A stretch of DNA of 64,000 nt from NCBI GenBank assembly GCA_942491385.1, contig CALOAF010000004.1, positions 248,001-312,000 of the forward strand, given 5' to 3'. The notes below the pieces were generated by a model that was not told where the DNA came from, ran no database searches, and worked only from the letters and a program-made list of their open reading frames with translations. The translations under genes were made by a program, and so were the position numbers. Below are positions 16,230 through 26,048 of the stretch, piece after piece. The stretch is from UBA6170 sp942491385. GTDB taxonomy: Bacteria > Chloroflexota > Anaerolineae > Anaerolineales > Anaerolineaceae. The number at the start of each line of letters is the position of its first letter. Positions within the stretch are counted from its first letter, which is position 1.

Positions 16230-18540
16230 AATAATTCTTAGGTTGAGAGAAATTAAATACAAAATCAGTTTATTTTTGATAATATTTTTTCCTTTTTTAG
16301 CTCTGGTATTTTTTGGAAAGGTAATTTTTTGGGGAACAGCTTCATTACAATTTATTCCCTGGTACCAGTTTTTCTTTGATTCAATTCTTGGTGGCAATTT
16401 TCCTTTATGGAATCCATTCAATGGAATGGGAGTACCGTTCATTGCAAATTACCAAAGTGCAGTTTTTTATCCCTTTAATTGGATATTACTAATATTTTAT
16501 TTGGTTGGGCACATAGAAGGACTATCTATTGCTGTTACATTATTAATTCCCATGCATTTATTTATTAGCTCATTGGGGATGATGAGGATTCTGGAAGTAT
16601 TTGAAAGAAGCAAGTTTTCACAGTTTTTGGGGGGAATAATTTTTGCGTTTAGTGGATATATTCTTACGAGGATAACGTTTATTAGCATGGTGTGGGCTTA
16701 TGCCTGGCTACCGTGGATAATTTTTGCGTGTATCCAACTGAAACCTTTATCAAAGCATGGCTCAATCCCTAAATTAATACAGCTTAGTCTTTTTCTCGCA
16801 TTGCAATTGTTATCCGGGCATGCTCAAACTACTTACTATACAATTTTGCTAGGTGTGTTCTTTGTAGTTTTTTATGGATTTGTTTCGATTATTTTTCAAC
16901 TTAAGAAACTGTTGGCATTTGTAATCGCGTTTACCGTTTCGATTTTGATATCAGCAGTTCAAATTTTTCCCACGGCAGAGTTCCTAATGGAATCCCAGCG
17001 CAGCACAGAGGTAGGCTATGATTTTGCAGTCAGTCTTTCCCTGTGGCCTGCCAGGCTGTTAACAATTTTGTTTGGCAATTTTTGGGGGAATCCAAATGGT
17101 GGACGTTTCTTGAGTGGTGGCAATTTCTGGGAAGAGAATATGTATGCAGGTGTACTACCATTCACAATGATTATTATACTGATCTGGGTCTTGCTTTGGA
17201 AAACACGCAAAAACCAGATTTCTGGAAATCATAAACAGACAATTACTCTGTTTATCGCAATCTTCATTTTTTCTATTTTGTTTTCATTCGGTAAGTTTTT
17301 TCCTCTATTTCCATTCCTTTATAAAACGATCCCAACTTTCGATCTTTTTCAAGCACCAGTCAGATTTCTGATCATTTACTTTTTTTCTTTTAGTGTATTA
17401 TTCGGCTTTGGACTGGATGTCTGGATTAATTCAAAATTCAACCATAAAAAAACAATCATTATTTTGGTCGTTTTTGGCACTTTATTGTTCGTATCTTTGA
17501 TTGGGAAATTAGTTGCTCCAAGTCTTCCGGAAGAGCTTATCAGCAGTGTTTTTATTGGAAGTTTCATTGGATTGATTTTTGGAGCCATGACGTTAATCAA
17601 AGATAAATCATCGGTGAACAAATCCTTGATTAAAATAATTTTTGGTCTCATCGTTATTATGGACCTTTTATTCCATAATCTCCTCTGGGAAAATTTTCAG
17701 CCATTTACTGCCTTTTCCAATATCAATGATCAACCAACGAACGTTGAAAGTAAGCGCATGTTTATCAGTGCTCAGGATGAAGAATTCTTGAAGTTCAATG
17801 TATTCTTTCGTCCCGATCGATTGCAACCCATAGTGGATATTGAAAAAATCCAGCCTACATATATTCCTGATACAAATTTGCTCAATCATCGTTATGCAAT
17901 GATCAATAATTTCGATCCATTACAACCTGAAAAATTTACAAAATTTTGGGATTGGTTAAATTTCTTATCTAACAATGAAAAGAAATTGATTATTTCCATG
18001 GTTAGCGGAAACAGGATCATCGGTATTGAACCAAATAAACCAGATTTCATAACTGAACAAATTATTGATGCCAAAGAGCTCATCCAGTGGTATGGTTGCG
18101 CTATGTTCTCAAAGGATGATGAGATGCTAAATACCCTTCTAGTTACTGAAGAGGATAATTCTGAAAATCGTTGTGTACTTGTTAATGAACCATCTTTAGT
18201 GACTTCACCTAACTCTCCGGCGGAAAATCCCGAGTATCTTAATTTTTCAATAATCTCTATGAACGCAATTGAAGTTAATTACTCTTCGGAGAATCCAGGT
18301 TGGGTTGTAGTTCGCCAAAACTGGTTTCCAGGCTGGAAAGCTGTCTTGGATGGAGAAGAAGAATTAGTAATTGAAGAAGTTGATTATTTATTTCAGGGTG
18401 TTTTTGCACCTGAGGGTCGGCATACTATTCAATTTATATACGATCCTGATAGCTTTCGTGCCGGGCTCATTTTATCCATTTCCAGCCTTTTATTGTTATT
18501 GATATGGAGCATTCGTTATTCACTGCATAGAAAATCCTGA
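16222..18540 (+). CDS. YfhO-like polytopic membrane protein, type B (second copy)
   Basis: This 772-residue protein is the second type B member. About 12 helices precede an extracytoplasmic C-terminal domain ending in NWFPGWKAVLDGEEE and PEGRHTIQFIYDP, followed by a last transmembrane helix and a short basic tail. The first loop has the family PLWNPFNGMGVPF element (about residues 59-71) and SGHAQTTYY around 195, both recurrent in bacterial YfhO-family proteins. It is the final gene of the A-B-A'-B' operon. A 47-base gap with a ribosome site leads to the moxR gene, so read-through into it is possible. The predicted role is glycosylation of an envelope polymer or lipid, not shown. Confidence 0.75.
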   Translation: MIKIILRLREIKYKISLFLIIFFPFLALVFFGKVIFWGTASLQFIPWYQFFFDSILGGNFPLWNPFNGMGVPFIANYQSAVFYPFNWILLIFYLVGHIEGLSIAVTLLIPMHLFISSLGMMRILEVFERSKFSQFLGGIIFAFSGYILTRITFISMVWAYAWLPWIIFACIQLKPLSKHGSIPKLIQLSLFLALQLLSGHAQTTYYTILLGVFFVVFYGFVSIIFQLKKLLAFVIAFTVSILISAVQIFPTAEFLMESQRSTEVGYDFAVSLSLWPARLLTILFGNFWGNPNGGRFLSGGNFWEENMYAGVLPFTMIIILIWVLLWKTRKNQISGNHKQTITLFIAIFIFSILFSFGKFFPLFPFLYKTIPTFDLFQAPVRFLIIYFFSFSVLFGFGLDVWINSKFNHKKTIIILVVFGTLLFVSLIGKLVAPSLPEELISSVFIGSFIGLIFGAMTLIKDKSSVNKSLIKIIFGLIVIMDLLFHNLLWENFQPFTAFSNINDQPTNVESKRMFISAQDEEFLKFNVFFRPDRLQPIVDIEKIQPTYIPDTNLLNHRYAMINNFDPLQPEKFTKFWDWLNFLSNNEKKLIISMVSGNRIIGIEPNKPDFITEQIIDAKELIQWYGCAMFSKDDEMLNTLLVTEEDNSENRCVLVNEPSLVTSPNSPAENPEYLNFSIISMNAIEVNYSSENPGWVVVRQNWFPGWKAVLDGEEELVIEEVDYLFQGVFAPEGRHTIQFIYDPDSFRAGLILSISSLLLLLIWSIRYSLHRKS

Positions 18541-18587
18541 TAAAACGAGTTATTATCTATAAATCCGAAGGAAATGAGGAGTAAAGC

Positions 18588-19556
18588 ATGGCAACAGTAG
18601 TCATTACTGAAGTAAATCTTTTCTATAAAAAACTGTTAGGAAATTTGAAAAATGTAATTATTGGAAAGGATGACGTTCTTGACCTGGTTGTCATTGCTCT
18701 GTTGAGTCAAGGACATTTACTGATTGACGATGTGCCTGGCGTAGGTAAAACAATGTTGGCAAAAAGTCTAGCCAAATCTCTGGGCTGTACATTTAATCGT
18801 ATACAATTCACACCAGACATGTTACCAAGTGATGTAACCGGCGTATCCATATACAACCAGAATTCTCGTGAATTTGAATTTCGACCTGGACCTATTATTT
18901 CTCAAATTGTCCTGGCCGATGAAATTAATCGTGCAACACCGAAAACCCAATCAGCATTATTAGAATCCATGGAGGAACGGCAGGCTACTGTTGATGGGAT
19001 AACCCACCCACTTCCACAACCGTTTATGGTTCTTGCTACCCAAAATCCGATCGAATATGAAGGTACATTCCCATTACCAGAAGCACAACTTGACCGATTT
19101 TTAATGAGGATTCGAATTGGTTATCCAGGATTTGCGAATGAAATAGAAATTCTTGAACTACAGCAATTAAAACATCCTATAGAAGATATCAAGACTGTTA
19201 TTACCAGTAAAGAAATACTTGACATGCAGGAAGCGATCAAACATGTATATGTTTCAACTGCTGTAAAGCGGTACATTGTTGAATTAACACGCGCTACTAG
19301 AGACCATCATGATGTTTATCTCGGTGCCAGTCCAAGAGGAAGTTTAGGATTGTTCCGGGTAAGTCAGGCAAAAGCTGCGTCCCTGGGGAGGGATTTTGTT
19401 TTGCCGGATGACGTTAAAAGTCTTGCAAAATTTGTATTAGGACATCGTTTGGTGATAAATCCTTCCGCCAGGTTGAAAAATTTATCAGCAGATCAAATCC
19501 TTGGCGAAGTATTACTGCAGGTTCATGTGCCTGGAGGAGATTTTCGAGGAAGTTGA
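18588..19556 (+). CDS. MoxR family AAA+ ATPase
   Basis: This 322-residue MoxR ATPase is a chaperone-like factor that usually works with a DUF58/VWA partner to mature or insert other proteins. Walker A is DVPGVGKT at 48-55, Walker B VLADEINRA with Asp111-Glu112, sensor 1 LATQNPIEYEGTFPLPEAQLDRF around 150-172 and an arginine-rich lid with LGASPRGSLGL near 255. Length and motifs are complete. GAGGAG about 6 bases before the ATG is a strong ribosome site. The DUF58 gene follows six bases after the stop, the standard pairing. Confidence 0.93.
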   Translation: MATVVITEVNLFYKKLLGNLKNVIIGKDDVLDLVVIALLSQGHLLIDDVPGVGKTMLAKSLAKSLGCTFNRIQFTPDMLPSDVTGVSIYNQNSREFEFRPGPIISQIVLADEINRATPKTQSALLESMEERQATVDGITHPLPQPFMVLATQNPIEYEGTFPLPEAQLDRFLMRIRIGYPGFANEIEILELQQLKHPIEDIKTVITSKEILDMQEAIKHVYVSTAVKRYIVELTRATRDHHDVYLGASPRGSLGLFRVSQAKAASLGRDFVLPDDVKSLAKFVLGHRLVINPSARLKNLSADQILGEVLLQVHVPGGDFRGS

Positions 19557-19562
19557 TTCATA

Positions 19563-20849
19563 ATGTTTGTTAGAAAAATATTTTGGGTTGCCATCACCAT
19601 CATTGCATTTTCATCCTTTATGATCTGGTACACAAATAATTACTCTCCTTTTCCGAATGCGAAAGATATTTTTGTTCGGTTGACTGTTCTCGGGAGTCTT
19701 TTTCTGTTTATCAATTGGGTTTGGACACTGATTTCCGTAAGAAAACTCACTATTATCAGAACCCAACGACTTTTACGTTATCAAGTTGGAAATGTTTTTG
19801 AGGAGGGTTTTGAACTCGTTAATCCTGTTCGCTACGCAAGATTATGGGTTGAAATCGTTGACCTTAGTAATTTGCCTGGAAATACCGGTTCAAAAGTAAT
19901 ATCAGGAGTTGGAGGGAAGAAAAATCGTTTTTACAATTCTCGGACGATTCTAACCAAAAGAGGTGCTTTTGTATTAGGCCCCACTTTATTAAGATCAGGG
20001 GATCCGTTTGGCATGTTTCTTTCCGAAAAGCGAATACCATCCGAAAATCAATTAATAGTGTTGCCGTATATTGAGGAAATCTCTCGATTTCCTGAACCAC
20101 CCGGTAACATTCAGGGAGGTAGAGCTATTCGCCAGAAAAGTTTGGAAGCTACCTCTTTTGCTTCAGGAGTAAGGGAATATCAACCAGGTGACCCTTTGAA
20201 TCGGATACATTGGAAAAGTAGTGCCAGAAGGGATAAATTTATGGTCAAAGAATTTGATCAAGATCCCCAGGGCGATATATGGATCGTTATCGATGGTAAT
20301 GCTGAGGCTAATTTCCACGAACTTGTCGTGAATGATTTGCAATTTGCAGATACATTCTGGGCCCTCAAGAAAAAAACTGCATTTAAATTGCCGAGAAGCA
20401 CATTTGAATACGCGATCAGTACTTCCGCTTCACTCGCTTCATATTTTATCGACGCAGACAAAGCGGTAGGACTTGCATGTGCCGATTCGGTTCTTACAGT
20501 TCTTCCCACTGAAAAAGGAAGCCGTCAACTTGGTAAAATTTTGGAGACCCTGGCATTTTTTGAAGGTCGAGGGCAGATGCAAATCAATGAAGTAATCGAG
20601 TCTTTGAGCACTCAAATTTCGCGGGGGAGCGCAGTTGTGATCGTCTCACCATCAGACGCTCAAACAATTCAGTTGTGTATTGAAATCCTCATCCGCAGAA
20701 GGCTGAAACCAATTGTGATACAGATCAATAGAGAAACTTTTGACCTGGAGGGAGAATCTACTGATGACTCCGAATTGGGAAATAGAGCTGGAACTTCAAT
20801 AAATTATGGTGATTCTATCTCCGGGGCATTAGAATCAATTATTTTATAA
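19563..20849 (+). CDS. DUF58 domain-containing protein
   Basis: This 428-residue protein has two N-terminal membrane helices (about 5-22 and 34-55), a beta-rich region and the DUF58 core. The core hallmark is VREYQPGDPLNRIHWKSSAR (about 200-219), followed by VKEFDQDPQGDIWIVID, the start of a von Willebrand A-like fold. These proteins act with MoxR ATPases; in other bacteria the pair is linked to complex assembly, envelope stress or transglutaminase operons. No transglutaminase or extra VWA gene follows here, so it is a minimal two-gene version. The gene converges on mog, and the 73-base gap holds a weak A/T-rich hairpin at about 20858-20876. Confidence 0.9.
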   Translation: MFVRKIFWVAITIIAFSSFMIWYTNNYSPFPNAKDIFVRLTVLGSLFLFINWVWTLISVRKLTIIRTQRLLRYQVGNVFEEGFELVNPVRYARLWVEIVDLSNLPGNTGSKVISGVGGKKNRFYNSRTILTKRGAFVLGPTLLRSGDPFGMFLSEKRIPSENQLIVLPYIEEISRFPEPPGNIQGGRAIRQKSLEATSFASGVREYQPGDPLNRIHWKSSARRDKFMVKEFDQDPQGDIWIVIDGNAEANFHELVVNDLQFADTFWALKKKTAFKLPRSTFEYAISTSASLASYFIDADKAVGLACADSVLTVLPTEKGSRQLGKILETLAFFEGRGQMQINEVIESLSTQISRGSAVVIVSPSDAQTIQLCIEILIRRRLKPIVIQINRETFDLEGESTDDSELGNRAGTSINYGDSISGALESIIL

Positions 20850-20922
20850 TGATTTTTGAAAAATGAAGGATTTTTCCAGGAATCTTGAAATAATCTCGAT
20901 TCAATAGAAATTTCTCTGACAG

Positions 20923-21426
20923 TTAATGGTTTTCTTCAGATTTGGGATCTTCCCAAATCAATTCGATTGCATGAGGAATTATTGGTAACAAGAATTCCAA
21001 GCATTCTTGAACGCTTTTTGGGCTGCCAGGTAGATTAATAATTAAAGATTGGTTTTTTATGCCTGAGATGGCTCTCGAAAGGGTTGCGTGTGGAGTGATT
21101 TGAAAACTTTTGTATCGCAAGTACTCCGATATCCCGGGTGTTTCTTTTTCAATGACTGCTTTGGTTGCTTCTGGGGTGATATCACGGGGTGCGAAACCGG
21201 TTCCCCCGGTGGTAAAAATTAACGGAACTTTTTGATCAGACCATTTGGATAAAACGAAAATTATTTTATCTTTTTCATCTGGAACAATCTTATATTCATG
21301 GATCAAAAACCCATTATCTTTTAAGAAGTCAATAATCACAGGTCCAGATTTATCTTCCCGTATCCCCGTAAAAGATCGGTCAGATACAGTAAGCACGCTT
21401 ACAGAAATATGATTATTCATCATCAT
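20923..21426 (-). CDS. Molybdopterin adenylyltransferase/MoaB-type protein (Mog family)
   Basis: This 167-residue MoCF_biosynth domain protein binds molybdopterin and, in Mog-type members, adenylates it before molybdenum insertion. Motifs are SVLTVSDRSFTG near the N-terminus, FTTGGTGFAPRDITPEAT (about 73-90, the MPT-binding GGTG) and LIINLPGSPKSVQECLEFLLP near the end. Three consecutive Met codons begin the frame; any could be the start, and the first overlaps the upstream PHP gene by 14 bases. It is relevant to the molybdenum hydroxylase operon at 43-50 kb, though far from it. Mog and MoaB cannot be separated by eye. Confidence 0.9.
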   Translation of the reverse strand: MMMNNHISVSVLTVSDRSFTGIREDKSGPVIIDFLKDNGFLIHEYKIVPDEKDKIIFVLSKWSDQKVPLIFTTGGTGFAPRDITPEATKAVIEKETPGISEYLRYKSFQITPHATLSRAISGIKNQSLIINLPGSPKSVQECLEFLLPIIPHAIELIWEDPKSEENH

Positions 21427-23167
21427 CTAATTCGCCTGCAATTGTTTTCCACTCTCCGTGAAGTCCGTTAGCATTGACACCATAAAAAAATCGCAAATTA
21501 CCACTCTCTTTATAAACCAAATCATAATTTGTAGTATTTCTTGCTTTATATTTTCTCAATAGGCCAAATTTCCCAAACCATTTAATTGATTGGGTGTTTT
21601 GATTATCTTTTTTATCCAGATAGCTTCTAATGGCATATTGCCACAATCTTCGCGCAGATTTTTGTGTCACGTTCGTAACGATATTTCCATTCCTGAGATC
21701 TTTTACAGCAAAGTACAAAGTTCCCTTTCTTTCCACAGGTGGATATAACTCAATGCCTGTTTTAGGTTCAATGGAAATGATTGGTGGTTCCTGATATTTA
21801 GCGGTTTTCTCGGGTGATACGGAGTCTTCATCCAATCCGGGCGTTATTGGCATTAGATGGCGGCTTTTCCCCCTTAGAACCAGACCTACAATTTCATCAC
21901 GGACAGCCAGATTTGTCTCACTCTCTTCTCGAATATATATCTTATAATCATCCAACGTGTAAGGCGGATCATCCCCTCTGGGGATTAGTATACGAATAAT
22001 ATTCTTCTTTTTAATTTCATGTGTATCAAATTCGCATTGGATGGGGGGGCTGATTCGATTGGAAATTTCATTTTCAATTGATTTAATGTTCTTTTCTGGG
22101 TCGGGAATACCAGCTGGGGGAATTTTTTGGTCTGTATTTAAACCTACATACAAAGTGCCACCGTTGGTATTGGTAAATGCACAGATATCTGAAAGGATTG
22201 CATATAATTTTCCTCCGCGAATTGTCATGCTTTCATGAAAATCCTGGATAATATTGGGACCTTCTTCAATGGCGTTGATTAAAAAGCTAGACACAGGATC
22301 GGATATTTCCTTTCGAGGTCGTGTGCGCGAGAAATCATTTCCTTTTAACACATTTAATATCGCTTCGAAAGACTTTTCACTCAGAAGGATTTCGGTTGTT
22401 CTTTCGCCCAAACCGAAATTCTTTTTTCGCAATGGATCCGAGGTTAAACGATGTGCATCTGACCCTTGAATGCAATGCATCCGGCGTGGGTACTCGGGTT
22501 TAGTTCCATTGAAAAAATGAGCAGTGGTTTTTCTCCCTGTTTGATCCAGGTCAGTCACTTCCAAAGCGTGTAGATGTCCATCTTGCGTATAGGCGATTTT
22601 TGTTTGCCCACCAAAATTGAATCCGCGCATGGCCACACCATTGGATGAATTCGCATGAGCTGCGATCACAAGTCCTCCATGTTCATGTATCTGTTGGTAA
22701 GCAGAGATTACATCCGTGGTTGCGCCAACATTTTGGGATCCATCATCCAATAAGTCAGGTGGAATTTTTAGGGATAAAAGTAGGTGTTCAATTTCCCGAA
22801 TGGGTTTATCTGGTGGGAAAATACCAAGAATATGAAATCCGAAAGTAGCTGTAAATTCAAAACCTGGGAGAACAAGAATCTTTTTTAAGAGGCGATGATA
22901 CTCATTCAGTTTAATTTTTTCTGCAGGAAGGATCCGATTTAGTTTCAATAACGATTCTAGATTGGAAATTTCTGACATCATCTGCTTAAAACCAGCAATT
23001 GTGTTGTGATCCGTTATCGCCATGATATCCAGATTTTTCTCTTCAGCTTTTTTTAACATATCCAGAATATCAAATTCTGGTTGTTGATAATCTGTTGAGG
23101 CGGCGGAGTGGATATGTAAATCCATGTTGTACCATTGATTATTTGTTGGGTTTGTTTTATTTGCCAA
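21413..23167 (-). CDS. PHP phosphoesterase fused to an AlbA_2/Schlafen-like domain
   Basis: This 584-residue protein has an N-terminal PHP domain (about 14-245) with a full set of metal motifs: DLHIHS (16-21), ITDHNT (51-56), PGFEF (101-105), HANSS (171-175) and GSDAHR (235-240). A second domain (about 300-430) reads LYAILSDICAFTNTNGGTLYVG and later VRDEIVGLVLRG, typical of the AlbA_2 (divergent AAA-4/Schlafen) fold found in nucleic-acid-binding regulators and nucleases. The last 110 residues are unassigned. The start is a TTG: GGAG lies five bases before it and no better codon exists. Metal-dependent hydrolysis of a phosphoester or nucleic acid is the likely chemistry. It shares a 14-base overlap with mog. 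Confidence 0.85.
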   Translation of the reverse strand: MANKTNPTNNQWYNMDLHIHSAASTDYQQPEFDILDMLKKAEEKNLDIMAITDHNTIAGFKQMMSEISNLESLLKLNRILPAEKIKLNEYHRLLKKILVLPGFEFTATFGFHILGIFPPDKPIREIEHLLLSLKIPPDLLDDGSQNVGATTDVISAYQQIHEHGGLVIAAHANSSNGVAMRGFNFGGQTKIAYTQDGHLHALEVTDLDQTGRKTTAHFFNGTKPEYPRRMHCIQGSDAHRLTSDPLRKKNFGLGERTTEILLSEKSFEAILNVLKGNDFSRTRPRKEISDPVSSFLINAIEEGPNIIQDFHESMTIRGGKLYAILSDICAFTNTNGGTLYVGLNTDQKIPPAGIPDPEKNIKSIENEISNRISPPIQCEFDTHEIKKKNIIRILIPRGDDPPYTLDDYKIYIREESETNLAVRDEIVGLVLRGKSRHLMPITPGLDEDSVSPEKTAKYQEPPIISIEPKTGIELYPPVERKGTLYFAVKDLRNGNIVTNVTQKSARRLWQYAIRSYLDKKDNQNTQSIKWFGKFGLLRKYKARNTTNYDLVYKESGNLRFFYGVNANGLHGEWKTIAGELDDDE

Positions 23168-23208
23168 AATGACTCCAAATTGGGGGATTGTAAAGAAAAA
23201 GGAAAATT

Positions 23209-25710
23209 TTATTCTTTTTTAGTATTATCTTGATCGAGCGCTATGTCAAGCACTTCATCAACTGTATCGACAAAAATGAAATTTATTGCGTTTTTGACTT
23301 CCTGTGGTAGTTCTTCATAATCAAGTTCATTGAGTTTTGGTAAAAGGATTGTCTTTATACCCGAACGATGGGCTGCCAGAACCTTTTCTTTAATTCCACC
23401 AACAGGAAGAATCTGACCTTTTAATGAAATTTCTCCTGTCATTGCTATATCTGGTTTTACCGATTTATTTGAAAATAACGATGCCAAAGCTGTAAACATG
23501 GTAATTCCAGCGGAAGGACCATCTTTTGGTTGGGCTCCTGCCGGAACATGTAAATGGACTTCATTTTCTGAAAATAATTTCGGATCAATGTTTAATTCTT
23601 CTGACACACTTCGCAGGAGGGATAATGCAATTTGGGCAGATTCTTGCATGACTTTGCCGATCGAGCCTGTAATCGTAAAAGATTTATTTCCAGGCATTTT
23701 GGTGGCTTCAATGAACAAAATATCACCGCCAACAGGTGTCCAAGCTAATCCTATTGCAACTCCAGGGAAAGATGTGCGCCGGATAATTTCTTCTGTTTCA
23801 AAATATTTCGGTTTACCCAGCAATTCTCTAACTGTTGAAGGTGTAATTTCTGAGGTATTATTTTTACCTTCCGTTATTTTAGTGGCAATTTTCCGGCAAA
23901 TATTACCAATTTCCCTCTCAAGATTTCTGACTCCAGATTCTTTTGTATACATTCGAATAATGGCATGAATCGCTTCATCGCTGAATTCAATTTCATTACT
24001 AAGAAGACTGTTTTCTCTCAATTGGCGGAGAATCAAATATTTTTGGGCGATGTTGAGTTTTTCGTTTTCCGTATAGCCTGCCAGAAAGATTACCTCCATA
24101 CGATCGAGGAGAGGGGATGGAATTGTCCCAAGTTGGTTGGCTGTTGTGATAAACATGACCTGCGAGAGATCAAACGGAGCTTCCAAATAATTATCTCGAA
24201 ATTCATTATTTTGTTCTGGATCCAAAACTTCTAATAAAGCTGAAGCTGGATCACCCCTAAAATCCGAACTCAATTTATCAATTTCATCCAACATAAATAC
24301 TGGATTTTTAGATTCAACTCGACGAATGGATTGAATAATCCTACCAGGCATGGCACCGATATAAGTTCGCCGGTGGCCACGAATTTCAGCTTCATCACGC
24401 ACACCTCCTAAGGAGATACGAATAAATTTTCTGCCCAGTGCTGATGCGATAGATTTTCCTAGTGATGTTTTTCCGACGCCTGGAGGTCCCACAAAGCATA
24501 GAATGACTCCTTCGCGATTACGCCTGATTTCATCGATTTGGGTATCTTCATATATGTCCCCTCTTTCTTTGTGTAATTTTCGAACTGCAAGGAACTCGAT
24601 TATCCGTTCTTTAACATCCTTCAAACCATAATGATCTTTATCCAGCACTTCCCGGGCATGATGAGTATCTAAATTGTCAGCGGTAGTTTTAGACCAGGGC
24701 AGACTTACCAGCCATTCCAGATATGTTCGAATTACACCATACTCTGCCGCTGCTGACGGTAGTCTGGAAAGACGATCAAGCTCTCTTTTGGCTAATTTTT
24801 CGGCCTCTTCTGGCATGAGCAAGGAAGAAATCTTTACCCTGAATTCATCAATATCTGCGGTTTGCTCATCTCCTTCACCCAATTCTTTTTGGATAGCCTT
24901 TAACTGTTCTCTGAGGAAATACTCGCGTTGTACTTTATCAATCTCTTCTCGCGCTTCGTTTTGGATTTTCTGTCCGAGTTCTAGAACTTCACTTTCACGC
25001 AATAATATAGTTACCAATGTCTTTAACTTCTCGAGAGAGGAATCTAATTCCAGCAAATTTTGCCCGTCTTCCAGCTCCATCCGTTGAAAATTGGCAATTG
25101 TATAGGCAGTTTGTAACGGATCCTGAATGGCAGTTATGGACGCTACCAATTCTGCTGGAATGGAAGGAATCATTTCAGCGATATGTTGAAATTGATTCCT
25201 AACATTGCGAGCGATGGCTTCTTCTTCCAAAGTAGATTCGCTGATTTCAGGATGAGGTTCAATAATCGCTTGCAGGTAAGGCTCCTGTTGAACAAATTCA
25301 GTGATTTTAAAGCGTGCGATTCCCTGTATCACAAGTCGAATCGTTCCATCTGGCGTCCGAAACATACGGTGTATCGTAGCAGCAGTACCAATGGTATGAA
25401 GATCATCGGGACCTGGATTTTCGATTTCTTGTTGTTTTGCTGCTACCAGTCCAATCAATCGATCTGAGGACATAACCTCATCAACTAATTTAATAGAACG
25501 AGGTTGACCAACTGTTAAAGGCACCGCTGTGAATGGGTAAACAACCAGACCTCGCAGCGGTAGAATAGGTAGGGTGGTAGGTAATTCAACGTTGGTTGTA
25601 TTTGGATCATTTTTTTGGATTTCTTTTATTTGAGAAAGCTCTTCTTTTTCGGACTGATTAGAGTCATCATTTTGTGTTATGTCTTCTTTGTTTGTTAAAT
25701 CTTCTGTCAT
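23209..25710 (-). CDS. lon: ATP-dependent protease Lon
   Basis: This 833-residue LonA protease degrades misfolded and regulatory proteins in the cytosol. It has the N-terminal substrate-binding domain (about 43-250, TLPILPLRGLVVYPF), a coiled-coil linker, an AAA+ module with Walker A GPPGVGKT at 408-415 and Walker B FMLDEID at 472-478, and a C-terminal protease domain. The catalytic dyad is Ser733 (PKDGPSAG) and Lys776 (GGIKEKVLA), 43 residues apart as in E. coli Lon. The first 40 residues are an acidic, low-complexity extension. It follows the hsp20 gene by 8 bases, a sensible pairing of chaperone and protease under shared heat-stress control, although no CIRCE-type operator was seen. Confidence 0.97.
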   Translation of the reverse strand: MTEDLTNKEDITQNDDSNQSEKEELSQIKEIQKNDPNTTNVELPTTLPILPLRGLVVYPFTAVPLTVGQPRSIKLVDEVMSSDRLIGLVAAKQQEIENPGPDDLHTIGTAATIHRMFRTPDGTIRLVIQGIARFKITEFVQQEPYLQAIIEPHPEISESTLEEEAIARNVRNQFQHIAEMIPSIPAELVASITAIQDPLQTAYTIANFQRMELEDGQNLLELDSSLEKLKTLVTILLRESEVLELGQKIQNEAREEIDKVQREYFLREQLKAIQKELGEGDEQTADIDEFRVKISSLLMPEEAEKLAKRELDRLSRLPSAAAEYGVIRTYLEWLVSLPWSKTTADNLDTHHAREVLDKDHYGLKDVKERIIEFLAVRKLHKERGDIYEDTQIDEIRRNREGVILCFVGPPGVGKTSLGKSIASALGRKFIRISLGGVRDEAEIRGHRRTYIGAMPGRIIQSIRRVESKNPVFMLDEIDKLSSDFRGDPASALLEVLDPEQNNEFRDNYLEAPFDLSQVMFITTANQLGTIPSPLLDRMEVIFLAGYTENEKLNIAQKYLILRQLRENSLLSNEIEFSDEAIHAIIRMYTKESGVRNLEREIGNICRKIATKITEGKNNTSEITPSTVRELLGKPKYFETEEIIRRTSFPGVAIGLAWTPVGGDILFIEATKMPGNKSFTITGSIGKVMQESAQIALSLLRSVSEELNIDPKLFSENEVHLHVPAGAQPKDGPSAGITMFTALASLFSNKSVKPDIAMTGEISLKGQILPVGGIKEKVLAAHRSGIKTILLPKLNELDYEELPQEVKNAINFIFVDTVDEVLDIALDQDNTKKE

Positions 25711-25718
25711 TCTTTTCT

Positions 25719-26048
25719 CTATTTAATCTGTATGTTTTTCGGTTGCGATTTTGGCAAGTTAATTAACAGGAAGCCATTTTCATAATTTGCAATGGCTTGA
25801 TCAACCTGGATAGGTATATTGATTTCAATGGTAGTTAAAAATTCTCCGTACCCAATTTCTAATTGGTGGAAAGCTTTTTTTGTTGATATCTCATCGGATC
25901 TGCAACCAGAAATATTAAGGGTATTCTTGAAATATGTTATTTCAAATTTTTCCTGAGACATTCCTGCGATTTCAACTTTTACGATTATGCAATCCTCAGA
26001 TTCATAAACATCAGTGGGTGGTCGCCAATTCCTAGAGTTCGTTATCAT
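25719..26048 (-). CDS. Small heat shock protein, Hsp20/alpha-crystallin family
   Basis: At 109 residues this is short for the family (usually 130-160) because the N-terminal arm is nearly absent: the alpha-crystallin domain begins with WRPPTDVYESEDCIIVKVEIAGM at residue 8. The domain continues with FEITYFKNTLNISG and closes with a NGFLLINLPK strand and a KSQPKNIQIK tail. The I-x-I motif that docks oligomers is present only as IQI at the extreme end. It should bind unfolding proteins without ATP. It is followed by lon after 8 bases. The 160 bases upstream, up to the tRNA, are A/T-rich with no clear operator. Confidence 0.88.
   Translation of the reverse strand: MITNSRNWRPPTDVYESEDCIIVKVEIAGMSQEKFEITYFKNTLNISGCRSDEISTKKAFHQLEIGYGEFLTTIEINIPIQVDQAIANYENGFLLINLPKSQPKNIQIK

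Noticed and set aside
20858..20876. Terminator hairpin between the DUF58 and mog genes
   Set aside because: Seven-bp stem of almost only A/T pairs (GAAAAAT with ATTTTTC); too weak to call as a feature.
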